From NCBI GenBank assembly GCA_965234325.1, contig OZ248419.1:1-64000 (forward strand): a DNA stretch of 64,000 nucleotides, written 5' to 3'. Of the stretch, positions 45,250 to 54,015 are shown piece by piece (positions within the stretch are counted from its first letter, which is position 1; each line of letters starts with the position of its first letter). The notes beneath the pieces were generated by a model. The model did not search any database and had not been told where the DNA came from. It was given only the letters and a program-made list of their open reading frames with translations. Origin of the DNA: Limnohabitans kasalickyi (GTDB taxonomy: Bacteria > Pseudomonadota > Gammaproteobacteria > Burkholderiales > Burkholderiaceae_C). The position numbers and the translations under genes were made by a program.

Positions 45250-48200
45250 TCAACCAATAACCGCCCACTGATTAGCCTGCGTGCCGAGTTTGGCCGCCAA
45301 GTCGGTGAAGTAAGTCGGTGTTGTGATGTCCAAGTCCTGCGACCCAGTCGGTACCACCCAGCTCCCGTTCACATCTCCCTTCAACACCGCCACCACGTTT
45401 TGCTGTGTCGTCAGCGGCGAGCTCACCTGCAGCACCTTGTCCCACAACACCGATGCCTTCGTTGTCGTGAAGCTGCTTGTCGTCTCGTTCCAGAAGTCCT
45501 GGTTTTCGTTCACAAACAACCATTCCTTCGCAGGCGCATCTGTGCGTTTGACCGCCATCTTCAGAATAGCCAGCGCATCCGCACTCGTGATCTTGCCGTC
45601 TTGGTTGGCGTCTGCTGCAATGAACTGGTAAGGCGACACAGCTGGGGCTAGCAATGGGCCCGCACCGTCTGGGTCTGCATTGGGGTTGCGCCCCACCGCA
45701 ATCTTCAGCGCCGCCAACGCGTCTGCCGAGTTGATCACGCTGCCTGTCTCCGCCGTCGTCAGTGCTTTGCTCACGTCCAGTTGGTAGCCGCCCGCATCCA
45801 GCAGCTCAAACCCATACTTGCCGTCTGCACCGGTCGTAGCGCTCAGCCCTGAGCCTCCCACCGACACGGCATACGGCGTCAAGCTGCTCGCGCCTGTAGA
45901 TCCATCGACCAGCTTGATTTGCGCTGCGCTCACCCCTGTAGGCAAATCAAAGTTCACCACACCCAGCTTCACGCTGCCGCTGGCGTCCGTCAAACCAAAG
46001 CCGCCTAAGCTCAGTGAACCTGTGTCCCCTCCCGCAATGACCGACCAGCCACTGGGCAATGCGCCTGTGTTCTCCACAAAGCTCGCCGCAATCGCTTTGT
46101 CAAACTGCAAGATCAGGTCCAAACTCCCCGAGGCTTCCTTGAAGTTCACCCACAGCTCTGCAGATGCGTCGCCCTGCGCGTTGAGCGCCAAGCCCTTGAG
46201 CTCGAACAACGGAGTCGTTGTGCCGGCCACTGAGCTTGTTTGCTTGAGCTTCACGCCCACGTCGCTGAGCAAAGCGTGGCTCTTCCACTCATACACCTGA
46301 CCGCTCAAAGCGGCTGCGTTCGGTGTGGGGACTGTTCCTCCTCCAGTGTTACCGCCACCGGTGTTACCACCCGTGTCCGTGCCAATCGTCACCGTCTTGT
46401 CTGCAAACACCAGCTTCTCGATGCTCTTGAGCAAGTCCACACCATCCGGTGTGCCCGTGCGCAGGTCCGTCACTTTGACTTGGCCGTCCGTTTGCGTGAT
46501 CCAGCTGTAGTCTGTGCTGTTGCCTTCATAGCGTGCCTCGTCCGTGCCCGCACCGCCGTCCATCGAGTCGTTGCCGCCGTAGCCCCAGAACACGTTGAGC
46601 TTGCCGTCACCCACCATCACGTCCGCAAACGCACTGCCCATCACGCCTTCTATGTTGAGCAGCGTGTCCGTGCCGCCTTGACCGTCTTTGGCAACGCCTG
46701 TGGTCAAGTTCACCACCACACCGGCCGCTGCATCCATGTACTCCACGTAATCGAAGCCTGCACCACCGTTGATGGTGTCGTTACCCCCTCGGCCTTCGAG
46801 CTTGTTGCTGCCCGCATCGCCCAGCAACTGATCGTTACCGGTTCCGCCGCATGCGTTCTCGATCGACACCAGCTTGTCTGTCCACGCCGTGATGTCGCCT
46901 TCGTTGTTTCTGGCCACCGCATCGATCAAGCTCACAAACACGCCAATGGCCGTGTCCGCGTAGTCTGCGCAGTCTTCTCCCGTGCCGCCGTCCAGCGTGT
47001 CGCTGCCCGTGCCGCCGTAGAGCTCGTCACTGCCGTCTCCGCCAATCAGAGAGTCGTTGCCACCACCACCTGCAATCGTGTCGTTGCCCGTCCCGCCGTT
47101 GATTTGGTTGTTGGCAGAGTTACCTGCCAAGACGTTGTCGCTCTCGTTGCCGGTCAAGGTGCTGTCGCGTGCCGCCTCATCCAAGCTGGCGTCTTCAATG
47201 CCTTTGCCCAAGATGATGGGCTTGCTGATGTAAGACGCGATATACAAGGTGTCACGCCCTTTGTCTGTGCCTGTGTCCTCCACCACATCACCTGGGTTGT
47301 CCAGGTAGTAGGTGTCTGAGCCATTGCCACCGTCCATGTAGTCGGCGTCTTCACCGCCGTTCAAGGTGTCGTTGCCGTCTCCGCCGTACAGCGAGTCCGC
47401 CCCCGTGCCCCCTTTGAGGTTGTCGTTGCCCGCTTCGCCGTATTGCTTGTCGTTGCCTTGCTCGCCTTCGAGCTCATCGTTACCCTCGCCGCCGTACAGC
47501 ACATCGTCGCCGTAACCACCGTACAAGCGGTCATCGCCTTTGTTGCCGTACATCTCGTCTCGGCCCAGCAGGCCGTACATGTCGCTCGGGCCATTGCCAC
47601 CGTTCAAAGGCGTGTCGTTGTTGTCGGTGCCCCGAACTTCGTCGGTCATGTCATCGTCTGCGTTGGTCACGGACACGTTGGCCACGCTCAGACCCATGCC
47701 GCTGCGCATGCCGTCGTAGTTCAGATCGTTGGATTTGACGCTGGTGCTGATCGAATAGGTGATGTTGCCGTCGGTGGCACCGTCATCCACACCTTTGACC
47801 GTGACGGTCTGTGCGGTGTTCCAGTTGCTGGAGGTGAAGGTCAAGGCCTGAGTCGCCTTGCCTGCAGCAAATACACCCTCAGTCTCGTCGTTGATGGTCA
47901 GCGTGAGCACAACGTCTTGGCGGGGGGCCTTGGTCAGAACCACACCGTAGCTGGCACCGTCGCCAGCTTCGGTAGTTCTCAGGTTACCCGCGTTGCTGAA
48001 GGTCACCCCTGCTGTTGAGCTGTCCACCAAACCCACCACCGCATCGGTTTGCACACTGTTGACTTGCTCTGCCGTGCCGTAGTTGTCTGTGTACAGGGCC
48101 ACCACCGACAGCTTGTGGCCCACGTCTGCCGTTTTGATGATGTACGTGGCCGCCGTCGCGCCGCTGATGTTGGCGTTGTCTGACTGCCACTGGTAGTGCA

Positions 48201-51200
48201 CCGCTCCAGTGCCCGTCAAGGGAATGCCGTCCAAGTCGCTCACGTTCGCTTGCGCTGTCAGCGTCATGCCTTCTTTGACTGAGCCTGTGATGCTCACGTC
48301 TCCGGTGGGCACATCGTTCACGTTGGCAATTGCCGCTGTGGCAGTGCTGGTTTTGCTCTCTGCATTGTTTGCATCATCGGTGTAGCTGGCCGTCACACTG
48401 ATGGCCTTACCCACTTGCGCTTGACTCAAGGTGAGCTTGTTGCCCGACGCGCCAGAAATGGACACACCATCAGCCAACCATTGGTAACCCACCGTGCTCT
48501 TGGTCATGCCATCGGCGTCCGTCAGGCTGTTGCTCGCCGTCAGGGTTTGGCCTTGCGTGGCGGTGCCCGTGATGGTGACGCTGCCGCCTGGCGCTGCATT
48601 GGATGACGCTACGGCCTCTGTTGCCGAGCTGGTCATGCTCTCGGCCGTTTGCTGGCCATCTGTGTAGCTGGCTTTGACGGTGATGGCTTTGCTCAGTTGT
48701 GCCGTACTCAGCACCAAGCTGCTTGATGTAGCACCCGAGATGGCTGCGCCCGCAGCGAACCATTGGTAGCTGACCGTGCCCATACCTTCGGCATCGGCCA
48801 GTGAGTTGCTCGCTGTCAGCGTTTGGCCCACTTTGGCCGTGCCGCTGATCGTGACCGCGCCTGTGGGCGTGTCGTTCGCGCCCGTCAGGTTCACGCTCAG
48901 ATTGGCGTTTCCTGTAGCTTTGCTATCAGCCACTGTCACAGCAAAGGTCTCGCTGGCGTTGGACTTGATGCCTTCAATCGCTGCATCGTTGGGCGCAAAT
49001 GTGTAAGCACCCGTACTGGTGTTCACACTCAAAGTGCCGTAGGTGCCTTGTTTGCTCGACACACCATTGGCCACGGTGCCGCCGCTCACGCCATAGGTCA
49101 GCGTGTCGTTGTCTGCGTCGGTGGCAGCCAAGGTCCCTGTCTTGTTGGCAAAAGTGTCGTTGCCTGCAGTGTCGGTGTAGGTGATGGCCGTGGGTGTAGT
49201 CAACACGGGGGCCTTGTTGGTGCTGCCGCCTGGCAGCGCAAAATTGGGGTTGAAGTTGCCACTGGCCAAGTTGCTCGCGCTCACGTTCTTCAAGACCGCC
49301 AGCACCACATAGCCCTCGCTTGTGCCCGTCGCTCCGTCCGCATCAAAACTCAGCAGCGTGTCCGCCCCCGACTGCTCCAGCTTCAAGAACCCACTGCCAA
49401 ACGGGTTGCTGCCGTCATACGTCAACGTCCCGTTTCTCAGCAAGTCCGAGTAGTCCAACACGTCCCCGCCCGCGCCCACCGCAAAGTCCGTGATCGTCAC
49501 CGGATCAGCCTTCACCGTCGAGTTCGTCCCGTTGCTGTTCGCAAACGCGCGGCTGCCCTCCACGATCGTCCTGTACTGCTGCGCTGTCAGCACAAACTTG
49601 TCTGCGCCTGTGCCGCCTGTGAGCGTTGCGCCCAGCACACCACCAACCGTCAGTGTGTCGTCTCCTTCTCCACCGCTCAGCGTGGCCTTGGCAATGCCGT
49701 AATACTGACCTTCCGTGCCCGTGTCGCCAGCCGTGTTGTCGCTCACCGTGATGGTGTCGTTGCCCGCACCACCCAATGCCGAGACGGTCGTTTGGCCATA
49801 GTCTTTGCTGAATTTTCCGGTCAAACTAATCGTGTCGTCATCATCTCCACCATCCAGCGTGTAAGACTTGTTGACCTTGTTAGCTCCATTTGTGTAATAG
49901 CTAAATCCATAGTCTCCTGCATTCACATTCAACGTATCCGTACCCGCACCACCCATCAACGTTGCTGTCGTTACGCTGTTCACAATGAGTGAATCGACGC
50001 CATCCCCACCATTCAAACTGGCTGTGGCCAGCATATTGGCGTTCAACGTATCGTCACCTGCACCACCGACCAAGGTGGTGCTCGCAGGCTGCGTTCCTAT
50101 CTTCGTATAGGTATCCCAAACCCCTGATGCATTCAAATAATCGTTGCCGTCACCACCATCCAAACTAGAGGACGCGTAGTAGCCCACGTTCATGTTGTCG
50201 TTACCCATGCCGCCCAGCAACGTCGCTTGCCCGTCCATCACGTAACTCGTGCTGCCGCCTTGTTGCAGCTGGCCCGTCGCGCTCAAGTTGTCGTCTTGGT
50301 CTCCTCCGTCCAAGCTCACCTTCTGGCCCGTTGCGTTCAGTGTGTCGTTACCGGCTCCGCCCAGCAAGGTGTGATCCCCTGACAAAGATCTCGACGTCAG
50401 GTTGTCGTTACCGTTACCGCCGTCCATCACGTTCGAGCCCTGGTCGTCCGTCAGCGTGTCGTTGCCATTACCGCCATACAAACTGTCGTTGCCAAAGTTG
50501 CCTTCAATCTTGTCGTCACCGTCACCACCGCTCAACGAGTCGCTGCCCGCTTGGCCGTCTATCGTGTCAGCGCCGCCCAAGCCGTTGATCGTGTCGTTAC
50601 CAAAACCGCCTGTCAGCGGCTCTGCCAAGCTAGAGCCGTTGAGCAGTTGTCCTGCGGCTGCGCCGCCGTTCGGTGGGTAGTTGGGGTTGAAGTTGCCTGC
50701 AGCCAAGCTAGCTGCGCTTACGCCCTTCAAGACCGCCAGCACCACATAGCCCTCGCTTGTGCCCGTCGCTCCGTCCGCATCAAAACTCAACAACGTGTCC
50801 GCCCCCGACTGCTCCAGCTTCAAGAACCCACTGCCAAATGGGTTGCTGCCGTCATACGTCAACGTCCCGTTTCTCAGCAAGTCCGAGTAGTCCAACACGT
50901 CTCCGCCCGCGCCCACCGCAAAGTCCGTGATCGTCACCGGATCAGCCTTCACCGTCGAGTTCGTCCCGTTGCTGTTCGCAAACGAGCGGCTGCCCTCCAC
51001 GATCGTCCTGTACTGCTGCGCTGTCAGCACAAACTTATCTGCGCCTGTGCCGCCTGTGAGCGTGGCGCCCAACACGCCGCCTACCGTCAGCGTGTCGTCT
51101 CCATCTCCGCCGCTCAGCGTGGCCTTGGCGATGCCGAAGTTCTGCCCCTCCGTGCCCGTGTCACCTGCGGTGTTGTCGCTCACTGTGATGGTGTCGTTGC

Positions 51201-52581
51201 CCGCACCACCCAACGCGGACACAGTCGTTTGACCATAACCCTTACCGAACTTACCTGTAACACTGATCGTGTCGTCATCGTCTTCACCATCTAACGTGTA
51301 GGTCTTGTTGACCTTGTTGCTGTTTGTGTAATCAGTGACGTATTCGAGATCGTAATTAACCCTCAAACTATCCGTGCCAGCCCCACCTTTTAATGTTGCA
51401 ACGGCTACAAGGTTCGCGCTGAGTGAATCAACGCCGTCGCCTCCACTCAAGTTGGCTGATGACAACCAGTTCGCACTCAGCGTATCGTCACCTGAACCTC
51501 CTACCAACGTGGTGCTCACAGGCTGAGTTCCAAACTTAGTGTATGAATCCCACACCATGCCCGTTGTATTTAAAAAATCGTTTCCATCCCCACCGTCCAA
51601 ACTCGAGGAAGCGTAGTAAATCACGCTCAAGTTGTCGTTGCCCATGCCACCCAGTAAGGTCGCTTGACCGTCCATCACGTAACTCGTGCTGCCACCCTGC
51701 TGCAACTGGCCCGTCACGTTCAAGCTGTCGTCTTGGTCCCCGCCATCCAGGCTCACCTTCAGGCCCGTCGCGTTCAAGCTGTCATTGCCCGCACCACCCA
51801 ACAAGGTGTGGTCCCCCGACAAAGACCTTGACGTCAGGTTGTCGTTGCCGTTGCCGCCGTCCATCAGGTTGGAGCCTTGGTCGTCCGTCAACGTGTCGTT
51901 GCCGTTGCCACCGTACAAACTGTCGTTACCAAAGTTGCCTTCGAGCTTGTCGTCACCATCGCCGCCGCTCAGAGAGTCGCTGCCCGCTTGGCCGTCTATC
52001 GTGTCTGCGCCACCTAAACCGTTGATCGTGTCGTCACCGCTGGTGCCGATCAGGTTATTGCCATAACTGTCACCGGTGATGGTGTCCAAGGTGTTGCTGT
52101 AGCTCGCTGGCACTAAAACGCTTGTGTCAATTTGACCCACGGCATATTCGAGCGTCCAGTTGCCGCCTGCCGCGCTGGAACCTGTCAGGTCTTTGGAAGC
52201 GGCCACATCGGCTTGCGCCAGTTGGGCGATGGTTTGCACAAACTGCTCGCCCTTGGCACCATGTGCTACCTCGCATCCATAAAGTTGAATATCGCCTTGA
52301 GCAGACAAACTCGCGCCAATTGCTGCCAGCTGCAGTTGGTAGTTCTGCACCGTTTTTAAATTGAGCGCAGTACTACCCAGCGTCAGCGACGCCTCAGCGC
52401 CGTGACTGATGACCTGTATGGAGGCTATGTCTTTGACACCACTCAAGGCTCGCACCATTTGATCCAAGCCGTCTTGATCCGCATTCAATAACACCCAAAC
52501 GTCGTTGGATTGCAAGCCTGCTACAAAGGCTTGGTAGTTTTCAACGCGTGCGTCGATGAAGAAAAAGTTTTGAGCGGCCAT
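45250..52581 (-). CDS. Giant RTX protein with DUF4347 N-terminus, cohesin-like and dockerin-like modules
   Basis: A 2443-residue protein; ATG 52581 has GGAGG at the right distance. Residues 5-160 form a DUF4347 domain (VWVLLNADQDGLDQMV, IQVISHGAEASLTLG, LYGCEVAHG). Two near-identical 479-residue RTX units follow (GGxGxDxx nonapeptides). Then come a VCBS-like domain (LAATDADNDTLTYG), three Ig-like repeats, a Calx-beta-like domain, and a second RTX block. A Gly-rich linker (GGNTGGGNTGGG) leads to the tag: QVYEWKSHALL, a cohesin-like insert (SGSLDLILQFDKA to GVVNFDLPTG), and the dockerin-like calcium loop, KGDVNGSW and QWAVIG end. Likely calcium-dependent and extracellular. No T1SS exporter is present here. 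Confidence 0.92.
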   Translation of the reverse strand: MAAQNFFFIDARVENYQAFVAGLQSNDVWVLLNADQDGLDQMVRALSGVKDIASIQVISHGAEASLTLGSTALNLKTVQNYQLQLAAIGASLSAQGDIQLYGCEVAHGAKGEQFVQTIAQLAQADVAASKDLTGSSAAGGNWTLEYAVGQIDTSVLVPASYSNTLDTITGDSYGNNLIGTSGDDTINGLGGADTIDGQAGSDSLSGGDGDDKLEGNFGNDSLYGGNGNDTLTDDQGSNLMDGGNGNDNLTSRSLSGDHTLLGGAGNDSLNATGLKVSLDGGDQDDSLNVTGQLQQGGSTSYVMDGQATLLGGMGNDNLSVIYYASSSLDGGDGNDFLNTTGMVWDSYTKFGTQPVSTTLVGGSGDDTLSANWLSSANLSGGDGVDSLSANLVAVATLKGGAGTDSLRVNYDLEYVTDYTNSNKVNKTYTLDGEDDDDTISVTGKFGKGYGQTTVSALGGAGNDTITVSDNTAGDTGTEGQNFGIAKATLSGGDGDDTLTVGGVLGATLTGGTGADKFVLTAQQYRTIVEGSRSFANSNGTNSTVKADPVTITDFAVGAGGDVLDYSDLLRNGTLTYDGSNPFGSGFLKLEQSGADTLLSFDADGATGTSEGYVVLAVLKGVSAASLAAGNFNPNYPPNGGAAAGQLLNGSSLAEPLTGGFGNDTINGLGGADTIDGQAGSDSLSGGDGDDKIEGNFGNDSLYGGNGNDTLTDDQGSNVMDGGNGNDNLTSRSLSGDHTLLGGAGNDTLNATGQKVSLDGGDQDDNLSATGQLQQGGSTSYVMDGQATLLGGMGNDNMNVGYYASSSLDGGDGNDYLNASGVWDTYTKIGTQPASTTLVGGAGDDTLNANMLATASLNGGDGVDSLIVNSVTTATLMGGAGTDTLNVNAGDYGFSYYTNGANKVNKSYTLDGGDDDDTISLTGKFSKDYGQTTVSALGGAGNDTITVSDNTAGDTGTEGQYYGIAKATLSGGEGDDTLTVGGVLGATLTGGTGADKFVLTAQQYRTIVEGSRAFANSNGTNSTVKADPVTITDFAVGAGGDVLDYSDLLRNGTLTYDGSNPFGSGFLKLEQSGADTLLSFDADGATGTSEGYVVLAVLKNVSASNLASGNFNPNFALPGGSTNKAPVLTTPTAITYTDTAGNDTFANKTGTLAATDADNDTLTYGVSGGTVANGVSSKQGTYGTLSVNTSTGAYTFAPNDAAIEGIKSNASETFAVTVADSKATGNANLSVNLTGANDTPTGAVTISGTAKVGQTLTASNSLADAEGMGTVSYQWFAAGAAISGATSSSLVLSTAQLSKAITVKASYTDGQQTAESMTSSATEAVASSNAAPGGSVTITGTATQGQTLTASNSLTDADGMTKSTVGYQWLADGVSISGASGNKLTLSQAQVGKAISVTASYTDDANNAESKTSTATAAIANVNDVPTGDVSITGSVKEGMTLTAQANVSDLDGIPLTGTGAVHYQWQSDNANISGATAATYIIKTADVGHKLSVVALYTDNYGTAEQVNSVQTDAVVGLVDSSTAGVTFSNAGNLRTTEAGDGASYGVVLTKAPRQDVVLTLTINDETEGVFAAGKATQALTFTSSNWNTAQTVTVKGVDDGATDGNITYSISTSVKSNDLNYDGMRSGMGLSVANVSVTNADDDMTDEVRGTDNNDTPLNGGNGPSDMYGLLGRDEMYGNKGDDRLYGGYGDDVLYGGEGNDELEGEQGNDKQYGEAGNDNLKGGTGADSLYGGDGNDTLNGGEDADYMDGGNGSDTYYLDNPGDVVEDTGTDKGRDTLYIASYISKPIILGKGIEDASLDEAARDSTLTGNESDNVLAGNSANNQINGGTGNDTIAGGGGNDSLIGGDGSDELYGGTGSDTLDGGTGEDCADYADTAIGVFVSLIDAVARNNEGDITAWTDKLVSIENACGGTGNDQLLGDAGSNKLEGRGGNDTINGGAGFDYVEYMDAAAGVVVNLTTGVAKDGQGGTDTLLNIEGVMGSAFADVMVGDGKLNVFWGYGGNDSMDGGAGTDEARYEGNSTDYSWITQTDGQVKVTDLRTGTPDGVDLLKSIEKLVFADKTVTIGTDTGGNTGGGNTGGGTVPTPNAAALSGQVYEWKSHALLSDVGVKLKQTSSVAGTTTPLFELKGLALNAQGDASAELWVNFKEASGSLDLILQFDKAIAASFVENTGALPSGWSVIAGGDTGSLSLGGFGLTDASGSVKLGVVNFDLPTGVSAAQIKLVDGSTGASSLTPYAVSVGGSGLSATTGADGKYGFELLDAGGYQLDVSKALTTAETGSVINSADALAALKIAVGRNPNADPDGAGPLLAPAVSPYQFIAADANQDGKITSADALAILKMAVKRTDAPAKEWLFVNENQDFWNETTSSFTTTKASVLWDKVLQVSSPLTTQQNVVAVLKGDVNGSWVVPTGSQDLDITTPTYFTDLAAKLGTQANQWAVIG
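45258..45770 (-). repeat. Copy 3 of the near-identical C-terminal module DNA repeat
   Basis: The dockerin-like segment and tail of the 2443-residue protein, matching copies 1 and 2 with mostly silent differences. Confidence 0.9.
45800..46290 (-). other. Cohesin-like insert in the WKxH domain
   Basis: Inside the carboxypeptidase-regulatory-like domain, about 115 residues (LFELKGLALNAQGDASAELW to VNFDLPTGVSAAQIKLVDG) resemble a cohesin-type beta-sandwich. A related insert sits in the 1994-residue protein; the 593- and 1422-residue proteins have the uninterrupted domain. The match was made by eye. Confidence 0.5.
49210..52040 (-). repeat. Tandem duplication, 1437-bp period, in the giant RTX gene
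   Basis: Two adjacent 479-residue RTX units share long runs of identical bases; for example 50541-50590 recurs at 51978-52027. The differences are scattered, indicating duplication that is recent relative to the rest of the gene. Confidence 0.9.
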
Positions 52582-52757
52582 GTTGCCTCCAATGAGAAAT
52601 GTGTGTATCCGTTTACGTCGCTATTCAGCATCTAAATCGGTACCGAATTCATAAATTTATTATATTGATCGAATATTTTTAAACGCCAATTTATGTATCA
52701 ATTGGTATTCATGTCAGAAGAATAATTTCTGAGCCCCCAATAAAGTGGGGCGGGATA
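52582..52757. promoter_or_regulatory. AT-rich promoter region of the giant RTX gene
   Basis: 176 bp with TATTATATTGATCG-like AT-rich sequence, between the glycosyltransferase stop and the giant gene. A GCCCCCA/TGGGGC stem near 52733-52755 lacks a T-run, so termination is doubtful. Confidence 0.4.
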
Positions 52758-53990
52758 TTAGATGCTCATCTGCGCCAAGGCATGGACCCACTGAATCTGC
52801 TGCGGCAAGCACACTGTGCGCAGGTCAAAATGCTCGACAGCATGCGCTCTGGCTGTTGAACCTAAACGGGTTGCGAGTGCTTTGTCATCCAACAATCGAC
52901 AGACAGCACGCACCAGTTCTGAGGGTTTAAAAAAGTCAACCAACAATGCTGACTGCTCATCCTCAAGCACATCCAAAACGGGTGCCGTATGGCTCGCCAC
53001 GATGGCGCATTGCACGCTCATGGCCTCGAGCAAACTCCAACTCAAAACGAAGGGATAGGTCAGGTAGACATGCACTGAGCTGAGTTGCAGCAGTTTCACA
53101 AAATCCGGATAGGGCATGTGGCCTAAAAAATGGACTCGGCTAACGTCCACTTGGTCTTTGACTTCGTTCCAAAAAATCTCTCGCCAAGTACGGCCTTTGG
53201 GCGGCAAGGCGCCATAACTCACATCTTTGCCGCCCACGATCATGACCCGGGCATTGGGGCGTTTGTGCAGCAACTCCGGCAATGCGCGTACAAACTGGTG
53301 ATAGCCCCGATAGGGCTCTAAGTTGCGGTTCACGAAGGTGATGATTTCATCTGCACGCGTTAATGTCTGCCGCCCATTGAGTTGCATGCTCACTTCAGGG
53401 TTGGGCCTCAAAAGCTCGGTGTCGATGCCGTCATGAATAACATCGATATGCTGTGCCCATTTTTCTGGGTAGGTGCTTTTTTGCCACTGAGTGGGCGATA
53501 TACAGCGCTGCGCTTCATCAAAGGCGAGCAATTGATTGGCATTTTTCATGCGCAAACGGCACGCATTACTTAATGGGTCTTGTGCGGACGCAAACTCGGG
53601 GTCAAAGCCGACATCGGCCCCGTCTGGTCGATAGAAAAACTCTGCGTATAAGCCCAACCGTGCCGAGGGCCAGACCTGTTTGACAAACAAGGTTTCACCC
53701 CACCCGGGATGGGCCACGATCACATCTGGGGTGTAGCCGCTCTGCTTGAGCGCTTGTGCCCGCTGGGCCAGTGCCTCGGCACGCAAGACCTTGGCCTGCA
53801 TGTCGGTCAACAAAGCATGCGTGGGTGTCGTTTTGGTTTTAACTTGGTAGCCAAAAACTTGGACACCTTGCCAAACGGCATCAACCCCCATGCGCATCGC
53901 AGCGACTTCATGCCCTTGGTCTTTGACAAGTGCAGGCGCTAAGTGCTTGAACTGACCCGGAAAATTTTGATGAATGAAAAGAATTTTCAC
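52758..53990 (-). CDS. Glycosyltransferase, GT4-like
   Basis: A 410-residue GT-B-fold enzyme. It begins MKILFIHQNFPGQFKHLAPAL, typical of GT4-type sugar transferases, and has the donor-site region ITFVNRNLEPYRGYHQFVRA and YPFVLSWSLLEAMSVQCAIV with the conserved Glu, plus GKDVSYGALPPKGRTWRE. The start is GTG 53990, 25 bp after the upstream giant gene's stop, so they are probably in one transcript. It is the only enzyme of sugar transfer in the cluster. It may glycosylate the neighbouring giant proteins; that is inferred from position only. Confidence 0.9.
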   Translation of the reverse strand: MKILFIHQNFPGQFKHLAPALVKDQGHEVAAMRMGVDAVWQGVQVFGYQVKTKTTPTHALLTDMQAKVLRAEALAQRAQALKQSGYTPDVIVAHPGWGETLFVKQVWPSARLGLYAEFFYRPDGADVGFDPEFASAQDPLSNACRLRMKNANQLLAFDEAQRCISPTQWQKSTYPEKWAQHIDVIHDGIDTELLRPNPEVSMQLNGRQTLTRADEIITFVNRNLEPYRGYHQFVRALPELLHKRPNARVMIVGGKDVSYGALPPKGRTWREIFWNEVKDQVDVSRVHFLGHMPYPDFVKLLQLSSVHVYLTYPFVLSWSLLEAMSVQCAIVASHTAPVLDVLEDEQSALLVDFFKPSELVRAVCRLLDDKALATRLGSTARAHAVEHFDLRTVCLPQQIQWVHALAQMSI

Positions 53991-54015
53991 GGGTCAGAAA
54001 TACAACATCAACGCG

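Noticed and set aside
46240..47319. 359-residue open frame on the plus strand
   Set aside because: It is a shadow of the RTX gene on the other strand, caused by biased GC-rich codons, with low-complexity His/Val/Ala translation.
46950..47600. CRISPR-like evenly spaced repeats
   Set aside because: The 27-bp spacing comes from RTX nonapeptide codons (GGxGxDxxx) in frame with the giant gene. There are no fixed repeats with unique spacers.
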